Shown in pieces: positions 1-9,532 of a stretch of DNA of 64,000 bases; position 1 is the first letter of the stretch, and every line of letters begins with the position of its first letter. A model generated the notes under the pieces. It saw only the letters and a program-made list of their open reading frames with translations, searched no databases and was not told the DNA's origin. Where the stretch lies: the NCBI GenBank assembly GCA_011947345.1, contig JAAVTG010000528.1, positions 124,001 to 188,000 of the forward strand. Reading direction: 5' to 3'. Made by a program: the position numbers and the translations under genes. This DNA is from Phytophthora quininea (taxonomy: Eukaryota; Oomycota; Peronosporomycetes; Peronosporales; Peronosporaceae).

Positions 1-810
1 GTGAGCGACTCACTGGCCAAGCTCAATTTCGACCGCTTCCAGACGTTTGACGAGGCAGCAGGTGACAAGCCTTCAGAGAATTTAAAACAAGCAATTCTGA
101 CGTTCAACGGACCAGCGTATCTGGGTCTGGGTGCCCAGAATTTGGAACCGGAGGACTTGGAGTATGCGCAGACCCACCTCCGCATCCTGTGCGGCCTCTA
201 CGGCGCTCTGCGGCCGCTGGATCTGATCCAGCCGTACCGTTTGGAAATGGGCCAAAAGTTCGTCAACTCTAGAGGCAAAGACCTATATGAATTCTGGGGC
301 AACTCGATCGTCACAGAAGTGGGGAAAGCCTTTGGGAAGGATGAACAGAAGAAAGTGTTGGTCAATGTCGCCTCGCAGGAGTATTTCAAGAGTTTACCCA
401 AACAAGCGCTGGAGGAGGCAGACATTTCGGTGGTCGAGTGTGTTTTCAAGGACGACGGCAAGATTAAGTCGGCGTACGCCAAGCGCGCGCGAGGGTTGAT
501 GTGCAGATACCTGATCCAGAACCGAGTGGAGTCGTTGGAAGGCATCGCCAAGTTTGATCTGGAAGGGTACAAATACTCGAGCTCCGCGTCCAGTAAGGAT
601 ACGCTCGTGTTCTTGCGAACTGCGGCGGCTGCAAAGGCGGCACTGCAGGCCAAAAAGGAAGACGTGGCGAAGACTAAGAGCAGTCCTAACGCGAAACGCA
701 ACGCTAAGAAACTCAAGAAGGCGGATGGCAAAAGTGACGACCAAGGCGAAGCGGTCGAAGAGAAGCCTTCGCTTCGTCGCTCCTCTCGTAAGAAGCGCAA
801 GGTGGACTAG
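1..810 (+). CDS. YaaA/UPF0246 family protein, 5' truncated
   Basis: The 269 residues match the YaaA (DUF328/UPF0246) family, known in bacteria as a peroxide-stress protein that limits oxidative DNA damage. Visible family motifs are LRILCGLYGALRPLDLIQPY (about residues 60-79), GKDLYEFWG (93-101), VNVASQEYFKSL (122-133) and KRARGLMCRYLI (161-172). Bacterial members begin roughly 50 residues upstream of the first residue here and the reading frame is open to base 1, so the gene is cut by the window edge and the GTG at base 1 is not a real start. After the family core (about residue 210) there is a 60-residue Lys/Arg/Ser-rich tail ending KKRKVD, which looks like a nuclear localisation signal and is absent from bacterial members. 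The next features downstream are actin-related. I am confident about the family; the nuclear role is inference. Confidence 0.88.
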   Translation: MSDSLAKLNFDRFQTFDEAAGDKPSENLKQAILTFNGPAYLGLGAQNLEPEDLEYAQTHLRILCGLYGALRPLDLIQPYRLEMGQKFVNSRGKDLYEFWGNSIVTEVGKAFGKDEQKKVLVNVASQEYFKSLPKQALEEADISVVECVFKDDGKIKSAYAKRARGLMCRYLIQNRVESLEGIAKFDLEGYKYSSSASSKDTLVFLRTAAAAKAALQAKKEDVAKTKSSPNAKRNAKKLKKADGKSDDQGEAVEEKPSLRRSSRKKRKVD

Positions 811-1090
811 CTGCGACATCGTTGGCATTACTTCTTTTTCTTCAGATGAAGAAGGTGTATCGAATAACTCTGGAAGTGGAGTCGTTTTGCCGGTGAACTC
901 GTAAGCAAGTAATCGACCACGGGCTGCTGGCACGTTTATTGCTCAACCAGCATTGTTGCAGAAATGAGTGTCGTTGGGTAAGCATCAAGTCCTGATTTCT
1001 TGTTGAATACTCTGCTGTGGATCTGCTACTACCAGTTCATTTGGCTATCTGCAGCATTGCCTTTAAATCACTACAACACCCCAAAGTGCT

Positions 1091-1290
1091 ATGTCGGAGC
1101 ACCAAAACGAACCAGTCATTATCAACTGAGGGTCTCACCATTGCAAGGCTGGGTTCGGAGGTTACGATGGCTGTTCCCGTCTCAGGTGGGCCACCCCGAA
1201 ATGTTTCCTCTTGTTAGGACCGCAGACGTGAAGAACTTTTATGTCGGGCATGACGCGCAGCGACTAGGTTATACAGTATCACAACCAACG
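1091..1290 (+). pseudogene. Degenerate N-terminal actin-like fragment
   Basis: Starting at the ATG at 1091 the sequence reads MSEHQNEPVIIN, a stop, then CKAGFGGYDG. After a frame change come FPSQVGHPEMFP and KNFYVGHDAQRLG. These match in order the N-terminus of the actin-like gene that starts at 1421 (DIPVIIDCGS, VGFGSDDAP, FPSLVGTPKLLP, KDFYFGQEA). At least two stops and one frameshift break it. The flanks are duplicated too: about 945-1000 resembles 1283-1335 at an offset of about 338 bases. The fragment is therefore the upstream, decayed copy of a tandem duplication. It stops where the duplicated unit restarts, before any actin core. Confidence 0.8.
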
Positions 1291-1420
1291 CTGCTGCAGA
1301 AATGCGTGATACCGTAGGTAAGAAGACGTCCTGAATTTTAAATGTGCCTCCATCGCGGCGACTTCATTGCGCAAACTTTAACCTTTCCAGCAAGGGCCCG
1401 TTCAAGAAAGTTAAGCCGCC

Positions 1421-2456
1421 ATGACGGACCACCAGGATATTCCAGTCATCATTGACTGTGGTTCTCTCAGCAGTAACGTTGGATTCGGAAGTGATGATGC
1501 TCCGACTGCTGTGTTTCCTTCACTAGTGGGTACTCCCAAATTGTTGCCTCGTCCTGGAGCTCCTCACATCCTGGGGAAAATCAAAGATTTTTACTTCGGA
1601 CAAGAGGCATATTTGAAGGCCGCATACCTGACCCTGAAGCCTCCCATTGACCGTGGAGTTGTCATCAATGGGGAAGGCATGGAGAGAGTCTACAACCACA
1701 TCTTCTCGGAAGTCTTAAATGTGGACCCTACGGAACACGCCGTGCTGTTGCCTGAATCCCCACTGAATCCCAAAGCAGACCGTGAACGAATGGCGCAAAT
1801 CATGTTTGAGACTTTCCAGGTGCCGGCAGTGTACTTGGCCAATTCGGCCGAGTTGTCGCTGTACGCGTCTGAGCGTTTTACTGGCTGCGTGCTCGAGTGT
1901 GGAGGTGGCGTGACGCACTCGGTTGCCATCTACGATGGTAAAGTGCAACCAAAGAGTATCAGGCGACTGGATCTGGGAGGAAATGATCTGACCGAGTACT
2001 TAATAAAAACCCTGACGGAGAGCGGGTACTCGTTCACAACTCGATGGGAACGTGCTACTTGTCGGCAATGAGCGATTCCGAACTCCGGAGCCACTGTTTC
2101 AGCCGTTGCTGATAAGCAACGAGACCCCGGGTGTCGTCGAGTGTATTTCCCAGACCATTTCGTCCTGCGACGCCGACAAGCAGAAGGAGCTGTACGGTAA
2201 TATCCTATTGACGGGTGGCGGTTCTCTCTTCCCGGGCTTTGCTGAGCGGTTGACGAAGGAGGTAACAGCGTTAGCACCATTCGATGTGAAGGTCGAAGTA
2301 GTCGCCTCAACGGACCGTCAGCATTCGGCGTGGGTTGGCGGATCGATCTTGTCGACTCAGACCAGTTTTCGAGACATGTGGGCCTCTCAGGCTGAGTACG
2401 ACGAGAGCGGACCATTGGTAGTGCATCACAAGTGCGTCCAAGTTGTGAACGAATAA
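1421..2456 (+). pseudogene. Divergent actin-like protein with internal deletion and frameshift
   Basis: Residues 1-208 follow the actin fold: VIIDCGS phosphate loop, FPSLVGTPK, PPIDRGVVINGEGMERVYNH, LLPESPLNPKADRERM, and LDLGGNDLTEYL leading to GYSFTT. The next recognisable actin segment, DGNVLLVGNERF, begins immediately at about 2043 in another frame and runs through LLTGGGSLFPGFAERL and AWVGGSIL to YDESGPLVVHHKC at the normal actin C-terminus. About 41 codons of actin subdomain 4 (between GYSFTT and DGQV in conventional actin) are missing, together with one frame. No splice sites surround the junction. The protein is divergent from conventional actin (for example an SSNVGFGSDDAP loop), so it may derive from an actin-related protein. 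It is either a pseudogene or carries an assembly deletion of roughly 122 bases. Confidence 0.8.
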
Positions 2457-2499
2457 ATGGCGAGAATTTGAATACCTTGGGTTGGAAACAGCAGCAAAA

Positions 2500-2950
2500 C
2501 GTTCTTGGACTGTGAATTTGTTTGATGGGATGACCCCGCTTTCACGACTAGTTAGTGGCTGGAATCTTGGCGAGCTGCTTTCTCTCCAGCCTTCGAGCAA
2601 GGCAGCTCGCTGGGTCTGTTTGTTGATAACTGCGCGAGCCTTCAGCGGGTTGTTGTCGGCCGTGGGGATTTTGCCCTCGTTGAGTCACTTGCGGACCTCG
2701 TACGAGTCCCACACGTTCTTGTTTGCTCTCTCCTCGGAATCGTCATCGTTGATATCTTGTTCAATTACTCAGAGGAACCTGCTGTGGTGGGGTCGAGCCT
2801 CACCGACAATCGTCGAGGTCTCTGTCGGCGCCATCTCCTTGAGGTCAGCGACCACAGCACCACTGACAAGTGGAAAAAGTGCAGCAAGAGCGTATGCGAA
2901 GCGATCGTCGGAATGGATAATAACGCTCTGGTTGGTTTTGTTCGTGTCCA
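2500..2950 (-). pseudogene. Degenerate coding remnant, family not recognised
   Basis: One minus-strand frame reads continuously as protein-like sequence interrupted by two TGA stops. It begins VDTNKTNQSVIIHSDDR, continues FAYALAALFPL and VVADLKEMAPTETSTIVGE, then after a stop QDINDDDSEERANKNVWDS, then after another stop LNEGKIPTADNNPLKARAV. It lies directly downstream of the EF-hand gene on the same strand and may be that gene's decayed 3' end, but the frames do not join without a shift. I do not recognise a family. The plus-strand ORF over the same bases is treated as a shadow. Confidence 0.4.
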
Positions 2951-2961
2951 CTCCTGATCTT

Positions 2962-5042
2962 TCAGCATACCGATCGCAAGTACGCCAAAGCGACTATGCT
3001 CGCATCAGCTTCATCATCCATTATGTCGATGGCATTGTCGCTAACAGGTACGAATTCCTCGATGGGTCGAATGACTAACACCGGGAAAACTTCGACTTGG
3101 TTTTCTTCCAACGATACGTTCGTCGAGCAAAGAAATCTCCCTAAAGTGATTTGCCTGTTTGCCGAAGTCCCTGCTGGCGTGTTTAGACGGATATTATCGC
3201 TGATCATCGATACTTTCAGCTTTTTATTTTGAGGGGGCAACGAAGACAGCAGTCTGCTAGGAACATCCCACCTGTACTTTGCCCATTCCAATTTCTTCGG
3301 CCTTGGACGCTTTTTTGTTCTGTTTGTATGAGGCGCGATGGTGGAACGGTATTTTCATAACCAATGTGAACCATCATTGTTGTAATGTCCGAAGCACCAT
3401 CTGACGTGTTGCTCCGCTTTGACTCCCGTTGATGTTGCTCCTCCATTGCCAGAACTCTCGCTTGCCATTGGACTTGTTGTTTAAGGAGTAAATCTTCACG
3501 TTTCCGCTCCCTCAAACTCATCGACTCGATACGCTGCATTCGCTTCTCCGCATTTGGTGTTACTGGCGTAGCTACTAGTTGGGAATCCGTTGGATGTTCA
3601 TTCGTGACATTTGCTATATCTTGCGGAGATACAATGTCTCCGAAATGTGATTTCACCACCACAATCCCTGGTTGAGGTCTAGGAATTGCTCGTAAGCGCT
3701 TTACTAGTTTTGCCTTTGATCTCGCCTTCATTAAGCTTTGCTCGTAAATCCAATCACCGCTCCACGAGGTACTTACACGCCATTCAACAACAGGTTCGAG
3801 CCTTTTCCTCGGCTCATTTTTCCTTAGCCTAAACGAACGGTGCTTGTGGACCGGTTGGATTTCGTGAACACACTTCTTGTAGCGTGTGATACGGTTTCCC
3901 ATATATTGGAATTCGAACGGATTGGGAACTGCTGGCCGCTCAAGGCGACGATTCTTAGCATGTATGCTGCTGCGGAGGCCAGGAGACCCACGTAAGGCAA
4001 ACGGAACGACAGACCACGCTCGCCGATCCACTTCCCACACTTTGTCCACCTCTCGTCCCTGGCACAAGAATGTAAAATCTTCTGGTACGCGATCTACTTG
4101 CGCGTAGATCATATCTCGCACAGCTTTTAACGAAGTAGTCTGCATATGCTGCTCATTACTAAACTCGACAGCTCCCAGAAACTCTGCGTCTTTCTCCAAC
4201 ATGACGTACAACTTCGGTTTGTCTGCAACAGAGATATTTCAGCACATCAACAACGTTGTATTTCTCACAGGACGACGCACCTTGACCGGTGCACTGCTTG
4301 ACGTAGTGAACGGCGAAGCGATCTGACAGCATAAACTTGCACAAAACGTTTTTGGGGATTTTCCCATTCCTAGCAACACTCAGTACGTCCAGCACATCCG
4401 TAACGTATTCCATCATGGCGTATTGCTCAGGCTCCACCTGCCCAAACAACGTCAGTACATGTAAATACAACAAGCATAACATCAATACAGCACCTTGTAC
4501 TCGAACAGCTTCATGATCGCTCTTCCCACTGTTCCACACACTGCACTAAAGGTTAATTGCTTCAAGTATTTACTAAACTCAGCAGCTTCCTTACTTAAGA
4601 TCAAGTCTGTGGAGCTGATGGCTCCCTTGTTCTCCACGTCGACAACATCAAAGATCACTTTGCAAATATCAAGTTAAAACGTTCACTCTGAAAACAATAC
4701 CCCAATAAACTCACACTCGAAGCGGCTGAGCATGTTGGGCGCCTGACATACGAGCGCCAGCGCCACCAGCACCTCCATGACGTCCACCATGCACTGCACT
4801 CGTGTGGGGGTTCTTGGTAGGAACAGACGCAGCACTTGGTCCAGAAACGTCGTCTCCCGTAGCCCCAGTATGTGGCCCAGTTGAAGCGAGTCCACGCAGC
4901 CCCGGGACGTCAGCAGCCGGTAGCGCTGCAGTGCCAGACGTACGTGCGAGAGATGCCATGAGCGGAAGCGCTTCTTGAAGAACGGGGCCAGCGCCAACTC
5001 CGCATGCGCCAGTGGCAGCGGCCGCGTGCTCTTGAGCCCCAT
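2962..5042 (-). CDS. EF-hand-like protein with three short introns, 3' part frameshifted
   Basis: The start is the ATG at 5042. Exons can be joined in frame across three GT-AG introns at 4658-4714, 4438-4493 and 4223-4280 (57, 56 and 58 nt), typical for oomycetes. After the second exon begins, the protein shows a degenerate EF-hand loop (FDVVDVENKGAIS). Exon 3 carries MMEYVTDVLDVLSVARNGKI, which has the same helix-loop-helix character. Exon 4 (from 4222) starts DKPKLYVMLEKDAEFLG and becomes basic and Arg-rich. Near 3325-3370 the good frame shifts and continues as RPRPKKLEWAKYRWDVPSRL to a stop at about 2962. The overall plan (helical N-terminus, weak EF-hands, basic tail) suggests a calcium-related cytoskeletal or flagellar protein, but I cannot name an orthologue. 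The exon structure is well supported and the function is not. Confidence 0.6.
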
Positions 5043-5106
5043 GGCGTCGCTTCCTCACTGAGGATCCATCATTTTCGAGAGGGTTGAGGTCCATCATTCC
5101 AATCAC

Positions 5107-5580
5107 TTGGATCCATTTTGGATCGCTCTTTCACAGAGCAAGATGGACGGCTCCGGCCCAGCAGGAAACGTTGGGGCGCTCGTGGAGATCTTGTGTCATG
5201 GACTTGATGCCCAAAAGCAAGTGCTGCCCTCGCGTTGGGCAGACTCGTCGACATCAGCGACGACAACTCAATCGAGATCGGACGCGCAGCATGCAAACGC
5301 AGCTATGGTGCTGGCCAACCTCGCCCGGATTGCTAATAACAGCAGTGAAATCGACAACCAAGGAGTTGTCATGCCGCTCATCGAGCTCGTGACTTCAAGG
5401 ACGAAGGCGCAAAAGGAAAACGCGGCGTTGGCGCTGGGCAGCCAGTCCAGCAATGACAGTAGCAGAGCTGAGATCAACAACCTTAGGGGACCCCGCCACT
5501 CGTGGTGTTGGTGACTTCTGGAACAAGAGCTCAAAAGACCGTGCGGAATGGGCACTAAGATGACTCCGCAGAACTAGGCA
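5107..5580 (+). pseudogene. Armadillo-repeat protein fragment, multiply frameshifted
   Basis: Armadillo-repeat units are visible: GALVEIL, then (next frame) SAALALGRLVDISDDNS, then HANAAMVLANLARIANNSSE, VVMPLIELVTSRTKAQKENA and, after another shift, TPPLVVLVTSGTRAQK. Four or more frame changes are needed; several fall in AAAA or GGGG runs, and a TGA follows the last EWALR. It is paralogous to, and convergent with, the armadillo gene at 5851-6577. Armadillo repeats form superhelical protein-binding surfaces. This copy is probably dead or badly sequenced. Confidence 0.65.
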
Positions 5581-5850
5581 CTACGAATCGAAATTGGCAG
5601 CGAGAAGGACGAACACAAGCTGTAGGACAGCATTTCAACGTGAAGCGACAACTGATGAAAGACGAGTTGTCGAGGAGACAACGTGTCTAATATGGTCAAG
5701 TGTTTCACAAATTTTATACCGATGTTACGTATCGCTGCGGCAATGCACGCCATCATGTGCAGCCGCGCTGGTAGTAGTAAGGTTCCTTTACAAACAAGAC
5801 GGCGTTAGAGCCCTCTCGTAGCTTGTGCATCCTGAGTCACCATTGCTGTA

Positions 5851-6577
5851 CTAGTACAGTGGTTGCGCGCAGACCACCAGCCTATCAGATAGCACAGCTT
5901 CGTAAGAGACGCAGCCCCACTTCTCCTTCTCCTGACTGATTTCATCTCGGATCCAAGCGTTAAATGACACTGGCACTGCGAGACGCCTTAACGCCCACTC
6001 TGCGCGTTCTTTTAGTTGCTCTTTCCCGGTGTAAGTCAACTTCACGAGCGCCGGAATGCCTCCAACTTGAGCGATCTGGACGCGATTGCTGGCGATGCCA
6101 GCAAGGCTACCCAGCGCTAGAGCGGCACTTTCCTGTAGTACTTCCGTCCCTGTCGCCACAATACTGGTAAGATCCCTGATTGTTCCTAGGTTCCCAATCT
6201 CAGCACTGTTGTTGGAGTTCCGAGCGAGACTAGCCAACGCCACGGCTGAGTTTACTTCCAGAGTCTCCGACCTCTTCTCGTTGGACCAAGTCTCCAAGAA
6301 CGCAGCGAGCGGTACGATGCCGTTCTCGCGCTCGATCTCGATCGAGTTCTTGTTGTTCTTAGCAAGGATGCCCACTGTCACAGCCGCTTTTTCTCTTTGC
6401 CGCTCCGTCCCGGAGTACAAGAGCTCCACAAGTACCATGATGCCCAAGGGGAGACTTCAGCTGCGTCGTCGTCGCTGATGTAGGCGGCTCTGCCCAACGC
6501 GAGGGCAGCATGTTCTTTCTGCTCCTCCGTCCCCCAGCGATCAGCTCCACGAGCGTCTCGATTCTTCCTCCGTCCAT
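5851..6577 (-). CDS. Armadillo-repeat protein with two one-base frameshifts
   Basis: Starting at the ATG at 6577 (MDGGRIETLVELIAGG), the protein consists of about five armadillo repeats, with signatures such as EHAALALGRAAYISDDDA, LVELLYSGTERQREKAAV, AVALASLARNSNNSAEIGN, ESAALALGSLAGIASNR and ALVKLTYTGKEQLKERAEW. Two shifts break the frame, at C5 6531-6535 and G4 6448-6451. Adding one base to each run restores a single continuous repeat protein, so homopolymer error is likely. The last 40 residues leave the repeat pattern. Small armadillo proteins of this kind are common scaffolds; no specific partner can be inferred. The paralogue at 5107-5580 faces it tail to tail. Confidence 0.7.
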
Positions 6578-6688
6578 GACTTTCGGATCTTTTTGATTTC
6601 TCTCGGCTCACCTGTCTAAAACGATCAGTTTCGGTGGTGTACACCAAAAACTGCCTCGAAAGTCAGCACCACCACAATCTCTTCGGAA

Positions 6689-7335
6689 ATGCTGCTACGT
6701 TCGTGTCTCGTGTTGCTGGCGCTGATGGCCGACGCTAGCGCGTACAAGATCTTCCAGGCCAGGATCCCGAACGGCGGCAACGTCCCGGGGTGGAGGCGGT
6801 GGGCCACGAACGGCCGAACGTGGGCGGCCCCAACAACGACTTCGGTCTGGACTTCATCGGGGCCATGTTCCAGTGGAACAAAGCCTTTTGCATGAAGGAC
6901 TCGGACGGGGACGGCCAGACCAACGGCCAGGAACTGGGCGACCCTTGCTGTGAGTTTGAGTTCCGCAAGAACGACAAGGTGCGGTGGACGGAGGGGGTCT
7001 CCCATCCTGGAGATAAGGAGTCCACAGCAGACCCCAAACTCTGGGAAGGCATCGTCTGTGGGGGTGAAACTCGAGAGAAAGAGGCGGATGAGATCACTGA
7101 GACGGAGCAGCAACGGGAGCAGGAAGTGGAGCAGCAGACGGAGAAGGAGGTGGAGGCTGCAGTCCAGGGGCAAAACGATGAAGTGGAGGCTGCTGGGACG
7201 CCTGCACTCTTCTCGTCGATGGTGCTGTCGGTTGCTGCTCTGTCGGTCGTACTGGTGTACTTTGCAGTGGTGCGACTGGGACGCAGGTCGACGAGACTGC
7301 CGATCTTTAGACAGCAGCGGAGAGGCCCCTTGTAA
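6689..7335 (+). CDS. Temptin-domain single-pass membrane protein, one-base frameshift
   Basis: Signal peptide MLLRSCLVLLALMADASA is followed by YKIFQARIPNGGNVPG, then, after a frame shift at the G4 run 6787-6790, VGHERPNVGGPNNDFGLDF, WNKAFCMKDSDGDGQTNGQE, LGDPCCEF and VRWTEGVSHPG. This is the temptin domain (first described in the Aplysia pheromone temptin), with a conserved calcium-loop-like DSDGDGQTNG and paired cysteines. A Glu/Gln-rich stretch (TETEQQREQEVEQQTEKEVE) then precedes a C-terminal TM helix (about LFSSMVLSVAALSVVLVYF) and a basic cytoplasmic tail. The missing base is the only lesion. The paralogue at 12066-12824 is intact and confirms the reading. It is probably a cell-surface protein; its ligand is unknown. 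Confidence 0.85.
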
Positions 7336-7441
7336 AGTGGAGAGGGAGGTACCAGGTAAATACACTGCATTTATACATTACATAACTACTCGACGTCATG
7401 CATCTAACAAATAGCTGAGAAGCTCAATCTGCCTACCTCTC

Positions 7442-9243
7442 TTAGCAGCCTGTGCCACCAGCAATACGGATGCAGGAAGTGGCAGGGATGAAAGTTATCA
7501 CGGAGATGGTCAGCGAGTACAGGAACATGAGCATGGCGAACGTCAAGATGGCAGCACTGGCACATTTGGTGTACCCGCCGTAGCTGCGAAGTTGCTGTGT
7601 GTCAAGTTTTTGTCGCGGCAAAAGAAGAGGCCGACAAACGCCAACGCGTTGATGCCGTAGTTGAGCAGCAGCGCCCCAAAGACGTCCAATCGAGCGTCAG
7701 GGGTATCCGCAGCCACTGCTTCTGAACTGTAGAAGTTGGTGCCTTCAAACAGACCGACAGAGTTGGTCTGCACGAAGATGCTGACGAGAAAGTAAAGCGA
7801 CAGAGTGAGACCGACCATCGCTCCTTCCGACCCTTCTTGGATAATCTCGGTCAACGGAATGATGCTGCCGAGCCAGCCAACCCCGCTGGAAATGCTCGTG
7901 AAGATTGTCATCACACGGTAGAAGTACCGATCACGAATAACGTCCATGCTTACAAAGCCGGAGACGAATATCTGCGGCACGATCAGGAAGGCCGGAGCGA
8001 TGGCGTAAAAGTATCTCCACGGTCGGTTCATGAAGTAGTATCGCCACACGACAATCGTGAGCAACATGCTGCCGTAGTACATGACTTGAGTCACCAAAGT
8101 GTTGTCTCCATCAGCACCTGCCCAAGTGGTGATGACACTTGCAGGGCCAGTAAATCCAATGCCAAGAAACAGAGTGAAGAAGCACATAAACGCCAGCACA
8201 CTCCACACCGCCTTCTGCTGCATGATCTTCCACAGAATCTGTCCGCGGGTTTTCATCGGCGTCGACAACGAGTATTGCTTTTCATCCCAATACTTGACCA
8301 CAAGCGGCACGGGCAGTGCAATGACAAAGCCACAAACCATGAGAGAAGTCGTGTACGGACTGAATTGGGAACCGCCGGAGTTCGTCATCGCGTACACACA
8401 TGCATCCGTGATAATATACACGATGCAGCGGAAGATCATGTACGAAGCTTGGATAGAGCCCCGAAGGCCGAGAGGTTCACGCTGTGAGAGCTCGGCGACG
8501 CGAGTATGGATGCACACGTACGTGATGACATTGCCCGTGCTGGCTAATGCCGCGAACGCGATGATGAGAGCCGCTAGTCCAGTTGAGCTGTTTGCCGTCT
8601 CGATGTGAGCGTTCAATCCAGCGATGACGAAAATGCTGACGACGGTGATGACCAACCCAAGCACCAAGTATGCCTTGCGACGGAGCCCCCAGATCGGGTA
8701 GCAGTCCGACAGCATCCCGAAGAAGAAGCTCAGTACCAACGGTAACGACGTCAGTCGCTGGGACGCCGCCAATTCGGCAGTTGTAAACTTGAAATGACTC
8801 TGCAGCATCGGCTGGATCACGTTACCCAAGCACTCGATCGAGAAGGTCGACGAAAACGTCGCACCAACCAGACCGAGGCAGTAGGTGGAGAAGAATTTAA
8901 CGGCGCCGCCTTTGCGAAGACTGCCATATATCTCGGCGTCGTACAGTTGCTGCCCGGGGCCGGTTTCAGCCACAGAGCTCTCGATATCTCGAGCTGGCGG
9001 GCACAAAGTCAACGACGTTGCATCCGAGTCAAAGCTGTTCACCGGTGGCGACTGGCAGCTCTTGAACTCCCCTTGAGCTCCAACGACGACGTTAACTTCA
9101 TGGTCGCGAGGCCAAACTCGTCCGGTCACGTCGATGACAGCAACTTCTTCGACTTGGTCTGGTCTTCGGCTGCAAGTTAGCAAGTGATTCTCCCTATTCC
9201 AGAGCTCCATCCCATCCCAGCCACGCGGTCTGGCACAAAACAT
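7442..9243 (-). CDS. BT1/FBT-family folate-biopterin-type transporter, C-terminal frameshift
   Basis: The protein is about 590 residues and has the hydrophobic pattern of a 12-TM major facilitator. Family hallmarks are LRKGGAVKFFSTYCLGL before TM1, GMLSDCYPIWGLRRKAYLVL in the TM2-TM3 loop, and PLTEIIQEGSEGAMVGLTLS. BT1/FBT proteins of Leishmania and plants move folates and pterins by proton coupling; substrates in oomycetes are mostly untested. One base is missing in the A4 run 7620-7623, after LFF. With it, the frame continues as LPRQKLDTQQLRSYGGYTK to the shared family ending GGTGC and a TAA at 7442. Without it, the last TM helix is lost. The start is uncertain: the first ATG is at 9243, but similarity to the paralogue at 13330 begins about 35 residues later. 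Confidence 0.88.
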
Positions 9244-9532
9244 TTGGTAGAGCAACAGGTTTTGGCCATGTGGATCATCTCAGCTGTATTCTGACACGGC
9301 ACTTTGGAATCGAGTGAGCACTGTCCATCTGGAAACAATTTTTACGGATGGAGAGGTGGTTCTGGAACTCAAATCAAAGCTTCTGTTTGCTAGCAACCTA
9401 CATGGCATGCGAAGGAATCAAATTCCTGTTGAGGTTTCGAGGAATCCAAAAGTACTTCCGACGAGGACAACCTCATGGACAGTTCATTATCTCTTGCTAC
9501 TTGCTCGGCCCTTCATAAATACCACCACCGTC

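Noticed and set aside
2952..2968. GTATGC...CAG on the minus strand as an intron linking the EF-hand gene to the decayed segment
   Set aside because: It would be 17 nt, far too short for a spliceosomal intron, and the joined frame still meets two TGA codons.
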